Below are positions 15,501 to 24,900 of a stretch of 38,064 nt of DNA, one piece after another (position 1 is the first letter of the stretch; every line of letters starts with the position of its first letter). Under the pieces are notes generated by a model. That model saw only the letters and a list, made by a program, of their open reading frames with translations. It was not told the DNA's origin and searched no databases. The position numbers and the translations under genes were made by a program. The stretch is from a virus. The stretch is taken from positions 1-38,064 of the IMG/VR virus record IMGVR_UViG_3300044624_001716; one strand, written 5' to 3'.

Positions 15501-17417
15501 CTGGCTTTAAAATTAAATGTCCCACTTGAGAATTTAAATTCTATTTTAACAAAGCTTTATCAATCGCAATCAACGCCAACTTCTAATTTTCCTAATAAAA
15601 TTAATACTCCTGCCGCTTCTTCAGATTTTAAATTTTATGAATTCAATCCTTCAGTTGGGAAAACTTCTTCGTCAATTCCAGCAAAACCTCAATCTTTAAT
15701 AGATGCAGAGCGAGATTTAGCTAAAGCTCAAGAGGGTATTCAAATCGAAAAAAATAAAAAGATAGAAGAAATTAATAAAATTTATGGAGATGGTAATAAA
15801 GAATTAGCCGCTCAAATGTACTTGGAAATGCAAATAGCAGATGAGAGAGCAAAAGTAACTGAGCGTTTAAATAAAACAAAAGAAGAAACAAAGAGGCTTT
15901 ACGGTTCAGCTTACGGCGACACATTCTTCAAAGAAGAAAAAGCCGCCAGAATGAATTCCCAAATAGAAGACAATGCTAGACTTGGGAAAGTCGATGTAGG
16001 AGGAATCACAGAGAAGAACACCACTTACAATAGAGCAGACTTCGCAAAAGACACTGGTCAACTAATTGATACATTTCAAACTGATTTTAAGTCTGGTATT
16101 GGCAGCGCATTTGGCGAAGCTATTAAAGGCACTAAAACCCTTAAGGATGCATTTAGAGACATGTTCCAAGGCATCTTAAATAGAATGCTTGATAAGTCTC
16201 TAGAGATGGGCGTTGATGCTTTGTTTGCTTTTGGTAAAGCTGCTACAACTGGCAGGAAAGATGGAGGACCAATTAAAGGCTATAATTCTGGAGGTATGGT
16301 TACTGGCGGCTCTGGGATGAAAGACGATGTGCCCGCGATGATGAGCGGCGGCGAGTATGTCATTAAGAAATCTTCTGTTGATAAATATGGATCTGATTAT
16401 TTAAGAAATCTAAATGGTGGAATTATTCCAAGATACGCGACTGGAGGATTCTCTGTTGGCCCATTGCAAAATGAATTCTTGTACGATAATCCTGATCGCC
16501 CAACTTCTGGAGAGTTTGCTGTTGATTCTAGATTGTCAGCAATGGCTCTAACTGACGACAATAACCCTCAAAATAAATTAAGACAAGATCGTTATGAAAA
16601 ACTTGATCAGTACTTACAAGACCGAGCGCAATATGAGAGAGACAAGAAACAGAGCCTTAAAAACTATAAAAATCAAGTAAATAGCACTTTCTATTCAGGA
16701 TTAACTGCTGCTGCTGTCCAAATAGGCGCTGCTGGACTTACAATGGGAGCAGAGAGTTTAAGGGGTAGAGCTTCTACTTCTGCGGGAAGAGGTTTAGAAC
16801 CGGGAGGCAATTTAAGTCAATCGCAATTAAATGAACAATATGCAAAAAATCTTAGAGCAGGAGGAGGTTATATTGCCAAATTTGCTGGCGGCGGCTCTAC
16901 AGGCCAAGACAATATTCCCGCTTTGTTAATGGGCGGCGAATACGTCATGAATAAAAAAGCCGTCGATATGTACGGCAAAGACTTCATGGGTCAATTGAAT
17001 TCTGGTTCTCTTCCTAAATATGCTAGCGGCGGGATGGTTGGCACAAGTTATAGCGGTCAAAGCAATACAGACCAGTCTTCTAGCATGGATGAATTAGTAA
17101 CTGCGTTGAATACTTTAAATGATAACTTATCTAAGGATTCGGGAATAACTCAATCAGAATCAGGAAGAGCTTCTCTTGCTGGAACTGCTCAAGAGTCTGG
17201 CATGTCTGTAGTAAACAATATTTCAATCAACATGTCTCAAGGCGGCGAAGTTACCTCTGAAGCTAACTCCACCACTCAAAAAGGCGCATCCAATTCTAAA
17301 AACGATCAGAACAGCATGCAAAACAATGGCAAACTTGCTGAGTTACTTAGAAGCAAAGTTGTTGAAGTATTAGTCGAACAAAAGAGACCCGGAGGATTAC
17401 TTTACTCCAGTAGATAA
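9516..17417 (+). CDS. Tail tape measure protein (2633 aa) with embedded domains
   Basis: The N-terminal 70-330 region matches the phage minor tail/tape measure core (TIGR01760/PhageMin_Tail type): FGASAGVIYNVQKAFSALV, VEKSLTDINIVLNTSS, FSRQGLGLEETLRRT, TARGGAVIGNALKTIFTRI. Hydrophobic stretches lie near 412-446 and 1188-1213. Three G[FY][IV]PNF linkers occur at 627-632, 925-930 and 999-1004. Between the first two is a segment with PD-(D/E)XK-like spacing (E811, D829/D831, D854-Y-K856). Residues 1230-2150 are mostly helical or coiled coil. The C-terminus carries two copies of the tape measure motif DxxPAxxxGGEYVxxKxxVDxYG (about 2270-2290 and 2465-2485). The protein is threaded through the tube and sets tail length: at 0.15 nm per residue the upper bound is about 395 nm, less if the linker region is globular. 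The stop overlaps the convergent gene by 21 bases. Confidence 0.93.
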   Translation: MATSAGNIPISATFGSAQLEKDVLAALNRIQSKSSLTLNTKNFSQPLGKITGQANEFQKSLEASNARVIAFGASAGVIYNVQKAFSALVSSTIEVEKSLTDINIVLNTSSSGIRQFGDQLFNVAKQTGSSFKDVAAAATEFSRQGLGLEETLRRTRDALVLTRLSGLDVVSSTEALTSAVNSFTKEALTTTEVVNKLAAVDARFAVSSRDLSEAIQRVGSSASEAGVSFDELLGIVTSVQQTTARGGAVIGNALKTIFTRIERPQVINDLRDFGVTVTDLSGNALPAIKVLENLSQSFQNLSPVVKSQVAELVGGVYQINILKASLADLSKENSVFAGATNASSRAVDEAIVKNKALNESLSALLSETTANATQFAAKVGSVSVAPGIRKVLGFINDQLSSVNDKDSESVGAKIGTGIISGITNFITGPGVAIGIIGLGKLFVTFSKFAKDAGSSFLGLNTISQQQGVLQEGISAILTKQPTLMQQMTLSATARLNVEKEVTKNLLDQSALLQGMDKSSLVLAKSLMQQGIGADTKGRVTKGKAGGYIPMQDRVAEVSSAAKGGYVAGNVINAPASVGGVMNTAETVKYVPGFSQPFILPPAGSKAASSLASRSMNQTGVNPYMAKGYVPNFAPTVEEWLTAGQKRGQYKTAFLNADGTLGGKWTNATLNGASDSGVPIEEIRRISKNPTWLPKQAALEREVERQAAQLPPYMAQAEMLTLESPQMSGQTIQRSRGAGNVPISFKVVNLSKEALESNKVDLRAKSDSFANQLLTDFADGLPGGEKATEQSRKKYLGAVQNPAAQFAGKIFEAGVNLSKDYSREGKGGGDFDVRGGTNINKVRQLFPGFISNLGDYKLRYDDDSEASFAKKIEREFGGYIKIFEDEERAKAGSIDIAAEASKLKASGEKVTNIVKRIAPGGKKAFGFIPNFNPIQEAVAREMSAGYSSSQVKLGQNSQLKTSFNPNGLGVYNTTEGSLGNGISLAKKAGINPQTKGMAEGFIPNFADEFDLSMITVAFIAFGSQLKSLAGGFKEINTQTQNLIKSKRSEISEAGNAVKKLKTEAKSKFSFSNIDKDLNVTGPLRTSGGQMVNKKQKEEFESIKAKVEEQKAIARASAKQQSSQEYKIATASYTNLPLSLKEGGKLNNLIRSSGTGAGLAAAGALNIAEQFVPESDKKTKAAFSGAADVAQYAGLGAAFGPVGAAAGALIGVGIAAKKIVDSKAEQAIFDISTNLDKVKESSSKFSGASQTYATSLESLQNALNDPKTQPQALLKFQTSITDSLASIPNEFRGKVLAAGTDIGKVADAIARVNKEMSDAQQSLERQLAITKLVNDKTGIIAGSNLKKADSDQLNRLFTQSIDPQKVLSGFKGGAGEFGSFISNLKGQSIKTDKILEYGANPNFVGSSAPKFVERTNVDQLGLKQIRSQLESKGIFGPELAAKFEEVSKNISVENVKSLFDAIDEFGKGVFSSKEAADNLVAIQKQNIEITKKNADILKDLTQRYENLNLSLSSQIEAEKNRATTLRELNKIQAEGSVQLASARTKGALSLASPFMTEAGKTAAESSLALTDLQNKQNSEVRGALDKGLSSFTDIITKKAEDIRSKALPAVTDLSKSPEDITKELNVFNKNIQGISPLIASSLKELSAGGNIEVVKNKLIQGVSATGLFKKPEAELIAGELQNTFEGVLNELTKITEQGKFDLAIQKVNSDYQRRSVALSEKLSLAGGAAALGSTGQVGVSDLFDKLTELTSTLGQNVRVGNPTETGSGLFKLLDTISNQYGIRGGGVGAELAPLQNASITARAEQLKKENERARALTNISLIGQTGSGIQSGGALEKAFDNFNENAMSVAIDQVTSQLKLDNIGTYFDLLAQESKYANELAKTQTEILAKQAPDITKAFYDISKAEVGSKITELNRSLSEALKQLVDTQNTAELNKEIRNLLPIASVSEREKALTEIRSQMANSGMLFGSANPSASGMPMGGDAGPYNPIAYTDREKLALKLNVPLENLNSILTKLYQSQSTPTSNFPNKINTPAASSDFKFYEFNPSVGKTSSSIPAKPQSLIDAERDLAKAQEGIQIEKNKKIEEINKIYGDGNKELAAQMYLEMQIADERAKVTERLNKTKEETKRLYGSAYGDTFFKEEKAARMNSQIEDNARLGKVDVGGITEKNTTYNRADFAKDTGQLIDTFQTDFKSGIGSAFGEAIKGTKTLKDAFRDMFQGILNRMLDKSLEMGVDALFAFGKAATTGRKDGGPIKGYNSGGMVTGGSGMKDDVPAMMSGGEYVIKKSSVDKYGSDYLRNLNGGIIPRYATGGFSVGPLQNEFLYDNPDRPTSGEFAVDSRLSAMALTDDNNPQNKLRQDRYEKLDQYLQDRAQYERDKKQSLKNYKNQVNSTFYSGLTAAAVQIGAAGLTMGAESLRGRASTSAGRGLEPGGNLSQSQLNEQYAKNLRAGGGYIAKFAGGGSTGQDNIPALLMGGEYVMNKKAVDMYGKDFMGQLNSGSLPKYASGGMVGTSYSGQSNTDQSSSMDELVTALNTLNDNLSKDSGITQSESGRASLAGTAQESGMSVVNNISINMSQGGEVTSEANSTTQKGASNSKNDQNSMQNNGKLAELLRSKVVEVLVEQKRPGGLLYSSR

Positions 17418-18224
17418 TTCTTTAATCTTAGAGTCTATAGTCAGTATAGCCTGATTATAGATTTGCTCTATATTGTTATCTTTGGCTAGCGGCAAGTTTA
17501 AGAAAGGAGTGTTTTGTACTTTTAAAATAAAAGGGTGAGAAAGATATTCTTTACCTAGCGATTTATTTAAAGTAATACGATATCTTTTTATATGCATTTC
17601 GCCGCAGAGAAAAGGATTTTTAATCTTTTCATTTAGATCTGCGGTAATATATGAATCTTGGTGTTTAACATCTAATACAGAAAAGAATTTAAGCTCTTTG
17701 TTTTTATTTTCACCCAAGATAAAAGAGATCTTAGCTCCTTTCCCAGAACTGCTTTCTATCTCCGCTTCGCTAAAGTTTTGGCAAAATTTGCCTTTACTAA
17801 TTAGATCTAGTTCTAAAATGCCGCCTTCAGCATTTACAGAAGTAATTTTAAATAATGCTTTTTCTTTCTTGTCTAAAAAATTATCAAAATAACAATCCTT
17901 AGATACACTAACTACTTCGTTGACTTGATATCCATTGCCTTTTTCAATAACATCATTAATGACAGCGACATAATAAGTCTTAAAAAAACAATCAATTGTA
18001 TCTCCGTCTAGTATTAAATCTTTTGCATTAGAGTCAAATTTAATTCTTGATTCAGAAACAACAGAAAATACTTTATTGTAGCTAATAAAATCAACACGAA
18101 CAGTAGAGAACTTCTCTGGGCTTCCAATTATTTCGATCTCTTGGCCTGAATTAATTGAAGACCAATTTGCTAAATTATTAGAGTACGCAAATTCGTCGCC
18201 GGAAGAAAACAATACGTCTGTCAT
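17397..18224 (-). CDS. Tail protein with GGxGY-like beta repeats
   Basis: This 275-residue protein is last in the minus-strand tip operon, starting 3 bases after the preceding gene. I do not recognise the N-terminal 80 residues (beta-rich, LFSSGDEFAYSNNLANWSSI). Residues 86-110 (VAVINDVIEKGNGYQVNEVV) and about 140-170 (GGILELDLISKGKFCQNF) resemble two repeats of the small beta unit 'xxVxxGGxGYxxxPxVxxxG' seen in phage fibres and baseplate-associated proteins; the second is degenerate. The C-terminal 60 residues contain a helix (NIEQIYNQAILTIDSKIKEL). Being downstream of J, it may be a tip-associated fibre or accessory protein. Its final 21 bases overlap the tape measure gene on the other strand. 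No Shine-Dalgarno is visible. Confidence 0.6.
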   Translation of the reverse strand: MTDVLFSSGDEFAYSNNLANWSSINSGQEIEIIGSPEKFSTVRVDFISYNKVFSVVSESRIKFDSNAKDLILDGDTIDCFFKTYYVAVINDVIEKGNGYQVNEVVSVSKDCYFDNFLDKKEKALFKITSVNAEGGILELDLISKGKFCQNFSEAEIESSSGKGAKISFILGENKNKELKFFSVLDVKHQDSYITADLNEKIKNPFLCGEMHIKRYRITLNKSLGKEYLSHPFILKVQNTPFLNLPLAKDNNIEQIYNQAILTIDSKIKELSTGVK

Positions 18225-18226
18225 AT

Positions 18227-18925
18227 TTATATTATATTACAAATAACAGCTTTTAACACAGGATGTTTTGCGTTTTCTCCTTCATATCCACTGATTTCAA
18301 TTGTAGGCTCAGATATGTAGCCGCATCCTAATTTTGCCATAGATAAAGAAAGTAGCTCTCCTTTTGATCCTCTAATAGCGTTAGCAGCCGCTGCTAATCC
18401 ATAGTTATAGTCAGTCTCTTCAGGACGAGAGATGGTGACATGAGGGACAGACTCTGAGCATCCGTAACCGGGGTCAATGATTTCTATGTCTACTATATTA
18501 TGGAAAGCGTTAAACTTATTAATTTTCTCGCAGTCATGAATATGATGCATTTCTGTTCTGCAAGAGAGTTGTCTTAAGAAATTTTTATTTCTTTTAATAA
18601 TCTCTGTCTGTTTATTGTTAGCAATTTCAAGAGAAATCATAAATTCTACATCAAGTTTTTGCAATAAAGAACTTCTCTCTTCTGTCATTCTTTGAATTTT
18701 TTCATTAATCAAATCATGCTTGTTCCAAATTGAATTGCCGTCTGGAAGGATTTTCCTATGTTTTAAATCGTTGTCGGTAATATTTTTATTTAATTGGACG
18801 ATATAATCAACCAAGTGATAATCTATTCCTAAAAAATAGAGATGATCTGTGTCTTCTACTAAATTAATTGAAGACTGAATAATTTTATAACTACCGTTAA
18901 TAAAATATATAATATAATGTTTCAT
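18227..18925 (-). CDS. Tail accessory protein: assembly-chaperone-like helix plus GGxGY repeats
   Basis: This 232-residue protein follows the J gene by 15 bases. The N-terminal half (MKHYIIYFINGSYKIIQ, then IVQLNKNI) leads to a helical segment at 80-121 with the pattern R-x3-LL-x2-LD-x12-N-x6-I-x6-FLRxL. This recalls the Phage_tail_APC/tail-fibre-assembly family signature (R..LL...D...YR..LRD). The C-terminal half has two GGxGY-type beta units, DIEIIDPGYGCSESVPHVTI (146-165) and SLSMAKLGCGYISEPTIEI (193-211). In cyanophages and other phages such helix-plus-repeat proteins are coded near fibre genes. A fibre assembly or fibre tip role is inferred. No Shine-Dalgarno is visible. Confidence 0.55.
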   Translation of the reverse strand: MKHYIIYFINGSYKIIQSSINLVEDTDHLYFLGIDYHLVDYIVQLNKNITDNDLKHRKILPDGNSIWNKHDLINEKIQRMTEERSSLLQKLDVEFMISLEIANNKQTEIIKRNKNFLRQLSCRTEMHHIHDCEKINKFNAFHNIVDIEIIDPGYGCSESVPHVTISRPEETDYNYGLAAAANAIRGSKGELLSLSMAKLGCGYISEPTIEISGYEGENAKHPVLKAVICNII

Positions 18926-18940
18926 TTTAATTAGCTGTTA

Positions 18941-21900
18941 TTATGCATAAGTCATAACTATTGATAGCTCTAATGTTTGAATGTAAAAATAAAAAGAAGC
19001 GTCAGTATAAAGGTCCCTACTAAAAGGGGGCTTTCTAACAGCATAATGAGCAAAAGATAAATTTTTTATACTTCGAAATTTCCAAAAAGTTGCATTGTTT
19101 ATTGAATCATTATTTGCATAAGTCTGCCGATAGGTGAAATAATTTGCATAAGGCAGGTCTTTTAAAGTTACTGTTATGTTGTTATTCCCAACTGTAAGTT
19201 CGGTTTTATCGACTTCACTATTAACGAAATTGTCTCCAAGAAAACAAAATATTTTTATATTCTTTTTCTCTTGAACATCGGGGATTGTTAATACAATTTT
19301 TAGATTTTCATTTTTTAATACTGGAACTCCATAATAGAAATTATGGCCCAGATTACCCACTCCAGTAAAAGTAGAAAACTCTGCCGCTGCTATAAAAGGA
19401 ATGTCAATTACAGTCGGCTCTGGATTTATAGAAATTTGAATTTGAGAAGGAGTCAAAAACTGAGAGAAATTATTTGGAGGAGTAACATTTACGCAATTAA
19501 AAGCGCCGTTAAATAATCCTTTACTAACTTCATCTGTTAGAATGCTTCCATAAGAAGAACTGGAAGACAGAAAATAAAATTCTTTACTGAAATCAATAAA
19601 TGCTTCTTTATTCGCTCCAAGAAAATTAGTATTTTGTATAATTCTTGTGATAGAAATATCGAAAAACTCTTGTCTGTCTAAACCGAAGTCGCTTGTTTTA
19701 GCTCCAAATTTTACTTTATATTTATTATTGCCTACTTCTGCATCGATTGATTTTAATAAAACAGGGCTTTTATCATTTGTATTTGTCGCATCTAATTCTA
19801 AAGCTCTTGTAAAAATTTTATTCCCATTTAAAATATAAGCCCTTTTGCTAGGTTCAATTTTAACATTTAAAGGGAAACTGCCCCCTGTCAAATCTCTATT
19901 TTGTAAAGAAAGCGCACAAAAAGAATTAGTAGCGGCTGGTTCTGATCCTATTACTTTATTGTCAACATTATTAGCTGTTAAATTAGTAACCAAAGTAGGT
20001 TTATAAATTACGCTTTGTCTTGATAGTCTATAAAATGACTGATAATTTCTGCCAGTGTTATTTGCGGATAAAATGGATACTTGATTTTGAGTTAAAACGG
20101 TTTTATTAATTGAGAAATGAACGTAATTACCATTATTAGTTTTTAAAACATTTTCTAGTGAATAAGACAACGGCGTTGCATCAGATGCTTTGCTTATTTC
20201 TTTAGGTGGACTAATTAGCGGATAAGTAGTATTAATTTGACTTGCCGCGTCAATTGATTTAGAATAATAATCTAAAATTTTTCTTGATGTTTCGTCAGAA
20301 GAATATTGCCAAGCGATCATAAAAGAATCTACGGCTATTAAAACGACTTTATAAGAGTCTAAATTAAAAGCTTTTCCACTATCATCTTGAACCTTGTCAA
20401 AATAAAAGATTGATTGATCTTTCGATATTTTTATAAAATGAGAATCAATTATTTCATCGTTTCCTTGTTTTATTGATTTTGGCTCTCCGTCATCGTCGTG
20501 AATTATGGAATATTTAGTAAAAGAAAAAGTTGTTTCTATAGGGGTTAGTAATAAATAAAAGAAATTAACGAAATTATCTGAGAGTATTGGAACGTTAAAA
20601 ACTAATCGACGCGAAGTGGTCCCATTAATTGGATATATTGCATATGTACCCCCGTTCAAGATTGCCTTTAAATACTCTATTATGTCTGCATCTTTATTGT
20701 CATAGGTTACTAATAGAAATCCTGCTTCTTGTTTAAAAGAATCAGATGTAGTTTTGAATCCTTTGTCTGTTAGCCCTCCTTTATCAATAGCTAAAGAAAA
20801 ACTTCTATACCTACCAAAAGTACTCAAAGAGTTATAAAGATAACCGTTATCAGAGGCATTGTCACTATCAAATGTTAAATATTCTGTTTGTGTTACAGGA
20901 TCAAGAGCGGAATATTTTCCGAAAGCAGTCCCAAATGCCCCTTTACTATTTACTAATTCAGGGATAATTACTACTCTATAAGGATAATCAATATTGTTAA
21001 AAACAACTTTATCTATAAAATTTAAAGGTATATTAAAATTAAGAGAACTTCCAATTACAGCAAAATATTGATTTCTATTTAAAGCAATAGGATTGTCAAA
21101 TTCGTATGTCACATTATTGACAATAGTTTGCGCTTTAATCACGTTTGTATAACTGATTTCTTGAACAGGAAAAGCAGTTGTTTTTAAAGCGTCTGTGGAG
21201 TCTACAGCTTCAACATAAGAAAGAGGAGAAGAATTATTAATATTTACTCCATAAACTCTTATAAAACCTCTTGCTTGACTTTTAGTTAATGTAGTTTTAG
21301 TAAAAGATTCATAAATATCTATTGAAACAAATTTAAAATTTGTGTCTTTATTCGGATCAAAGTCTGATTGATAGAAATTTTTTGCAAAAACTTTAAATCC
21401 TATAGTGCTATTTTTAATTGAAGAATCATAAAAAATGTCAAGCACTACGTTAGTCTCCTGCGAAGTGAATAAGGCTCTTAATGGAGCAGAGGCTTCTGGT
21501 GCTGGTGCTTTTGCGGGGGTAATATTTAATCCAGATTCTATCTGGGTATATTTTAAGTGATACATTTGAGACGCTATAACTGTGTAGTTCGTCCCTTCAG
21601 TAGATTCTTGAATTCTGAAAATTCTATAAAAATCATAATCACTATCTGTAGTTCCGTTTAGATTTCCTGAATTTTCCAACGCCCAAGTTATTGATTTGGG
21701 AGACATTCCCGAAGCGCCTGTAAAATACGCTAAACCAGTTACATTAAGTCCAGAAGCCATTACTGGAGCTAAACCTGTGATTCTTATAGAATCATAATAT
21801 TGACCAGTAATTAAGTTGCCGCTTCCTACTATAAATGAATTAGTAAGAGGTTTCCTATAATCATTATAATCAAGATTACTAGTGACAATACTGTTCCCCG

Positions 21901-24900
21901 CTGTGTCTTTAAAACTAGGGTCTAAGTTGTACTTAGGAGAAACAATAGTAAATTTATAGTTCTGATCACCAGAAAAATTGAAATCAAGTTTTCTGTCTAA
22001 TGTTAGTGTCCCAGTAGTGACATTTATATCTCCAGAAATGTTTATATTACTTAACCGCCCCCCTACTGTTTTATGCTTCTTGTAATAATCATGAACTTTT
22101 ATCACATCTCCGGGTTTTAAATAAACAGATTCTGGACCTGCTTCAAAAGATACGGTTTCCGTTTCGTTATATTCAGAAGCTAATAACCATCTTCCTAATC
22201 GTTGGGCTTGTCCTCTACTAGTGCATCCAAATGCTGTTAATTCAGTTTCTTTAAATCCGAATTTTCTAAATGCTTCAATATTTTCCACATATTCTACTGC
22301 TGGTTTATAAAAATTATTTTTATCAATATATCTAATATAAACAGCAGAGTTTCTGTCTTTTAGTGAAGTAGATTCATAATTAAAATTACCATCCGTTACG
22401 TTCGAATTAGTAAAAGAATAAACAGGAGTGTTTTCTGGCATGTCATTTATTGTATAAATAAATCCATTTGAATAATAGAACATACCTCTAAAGACAGAAG
22501 CCATGTCGGCTAATACTTTAAGAGCGTCTTCTTGACTTTGAAGATAAACATTACAAGAGAATCTGGGTTCGACTCCTCCAAAACCATCTGCAACGAGTTC
22601 ATCGCAATATTTGGCTATTTGATAAAGCGACCATTTATCTACATCAGCTTCAGAAACATAGTTCCCTGCCCCGTATCTTTTATTAGTTAATAGATCATAA
22701 AAACACCAAGCAGGATTGTCTGTCCATTCTTTATCTTCTTTAAAAGTCCCGTCCCAATAATCGTTTGACGAAGAATAAGGTAAAACTCCTGCTGTGTCAT
22801 AAACGCTAATTTTTTTAGAATATCCTTCTGAAATTATGCCTCCTGAAAAAGCTTTTGATAAAGAAATTCTGTCAAAAGAAATTTGATTTACTTTAATACT
22901 GTCTGCGTATCCTACAAAAGTATCTTTAAAAATTTCTATCTTTTTGTTGTTAGTTATGAAATAAGAAGGAATAAATGGCCCAGTTTTATCGTTTGCTGCA
23001 TCGTATATTTGAGCAGCGCTTAAGGGAAGTAAAACGACTGTTTGGTTTTGTTCAAGGGTAACAGAATTTGATAAAAAAGTTTGATCTATTCTTAATCTGT
23101 TATATGCTTGTAATTGATTTTGAGTGTCTCCTTTTAGTCGCAGTAAAGCTGCTCTCTCTAATAAATTGTCAGTTCTCTTGTTGAAATCCAAAGGCCTTAT
23201 TGCATTTCCAATACAAAGCGTTTGGTAAGCATTGTAATCGTCAATATTTATATTACATTGAATTTGCTTCTCTGAATTTAACAAAACATCTATTTCGGCG
23301 TTTAGTATATTGGGGAAAAATTCTTTACTTAAAGATTTCCCGATGTACCAACCACCACCCGTAGCTAGGAAAGTTTTCGTGGTGCCATAAAAGTATTTAT
23401 AACAAGTAGCAGCAAGATTGTCTATTTGACTATTATAAAGGGAGTCTTCCTTGAATGATACTCCTTGTATTAAAAGAGAGGGAAGCCCCTTGACTGATGC
23501 TTCTAGTTTACCGGCTTGATCCCTTAATTGTGGTTTTTGTGTATCAACAAGGGGAGTTTTATCCCAAGTTTTGTCATTAAGATTTATATTTGCTACGACC
23601 CTCGCGACTTCATTAAATGTCACTTTCGGGTTTACTACTTTTGGTAAGATGGATAAAGTAATTCTTGTAAAAGTGTTTTTTAATTTAGTTGTCGAGTACT
23701 TGCTTGTGTTTAGTTGTTTTGTTATGGTATATATTTTGCCATCATTTGGAGAAATAATTTTAAGTATTAAGCTTACAACCTCTCCATTTATAGCCATAGA
23801 AAGATTAAATTGCTCCTCTCTATTAATTAAAGAATAAGTTCCAGCATAAGAAATATCTTTTAATTTAATAAAAAAGTCACAATAACACCCAGAAAACCCT
23901 TGATCTTTTAAATAACCTTTTTCACTAGTAACCTGTAAGTTCCTAGTAGGTATTAAATCCATTTGGTAATATGGATTATTAAAGAAGTTTATATTTTGAT
24001 CTCCACCTTCATATTTGAAAGCTTTTGTTGCCTGTCCATTAGCGCAAAGAGTTTTTAATGGTATTGATATGGAGCTACTTAAAGGTATATCAAAAACATT
24101 AGGATTAAATGCTTGAGGGATAGCCGAGCTTGAAATAGAAGTTATATTCTGAACCAAAACATTCCATTTTTTATTCAACCAATTTCTAACAGAAATGCTT
24201 TCTGATGTAGCTAATTTTCGATTATAAACTAGAACTTCAAAAACTGTGCATTTACTATTAAGCGAGACATTATGATTTATTGCTAGACCCAATAATGGTA
24301 GGACACTTACAGTATTCCTCTGGGTACTGCGAATAGTATTCTGCCAAAATACTGTATAAAAAGAAGTTTTATCTTGAGTGAGCCCTATGATATAAGTAGT
24401 TGGATCATTTGTGTCGCCCCAATAATTGGAGCGACTAGAAAATTTAGGTATGTTACTTTGCGTTTGCGGCATGTCAAGATTTGTGTTACCCGCTGCGAAG
24501 TAGCGATTAATTTTCTGTGTTTGCCCGAAAATATAGTGTTGAACAGGAAAAGAAGCTAAAATAGAATTTCTTTCAGTATTTAGAGCGCTAGAATGCCATT
24601 TACATACAATGAAAACAGTAAAATCATCCTTACTAATGGCCTCAGTACTATCTGCGTTACCAATGAATTTAACTTTTTGAGTAGTCTCAAATGTCACTCC
24701 ATAATTTCCATTGGGGCTTTGCTCTGAGTGGCTTGATCCATATTTTGGTCTAGCGGTAGTTCCAGCAGGGGCTGCGTAAGTTCCATTTCCTAAGACACAT
24801 TTTATGGTTCCAGCTACGGTATTGGGCCAACTAGTTACCTCTCCTGCCGAAGTAGTTAAGGAAGGATTGCTCGCATCAAATTGAGCAATTAACCCATCTG

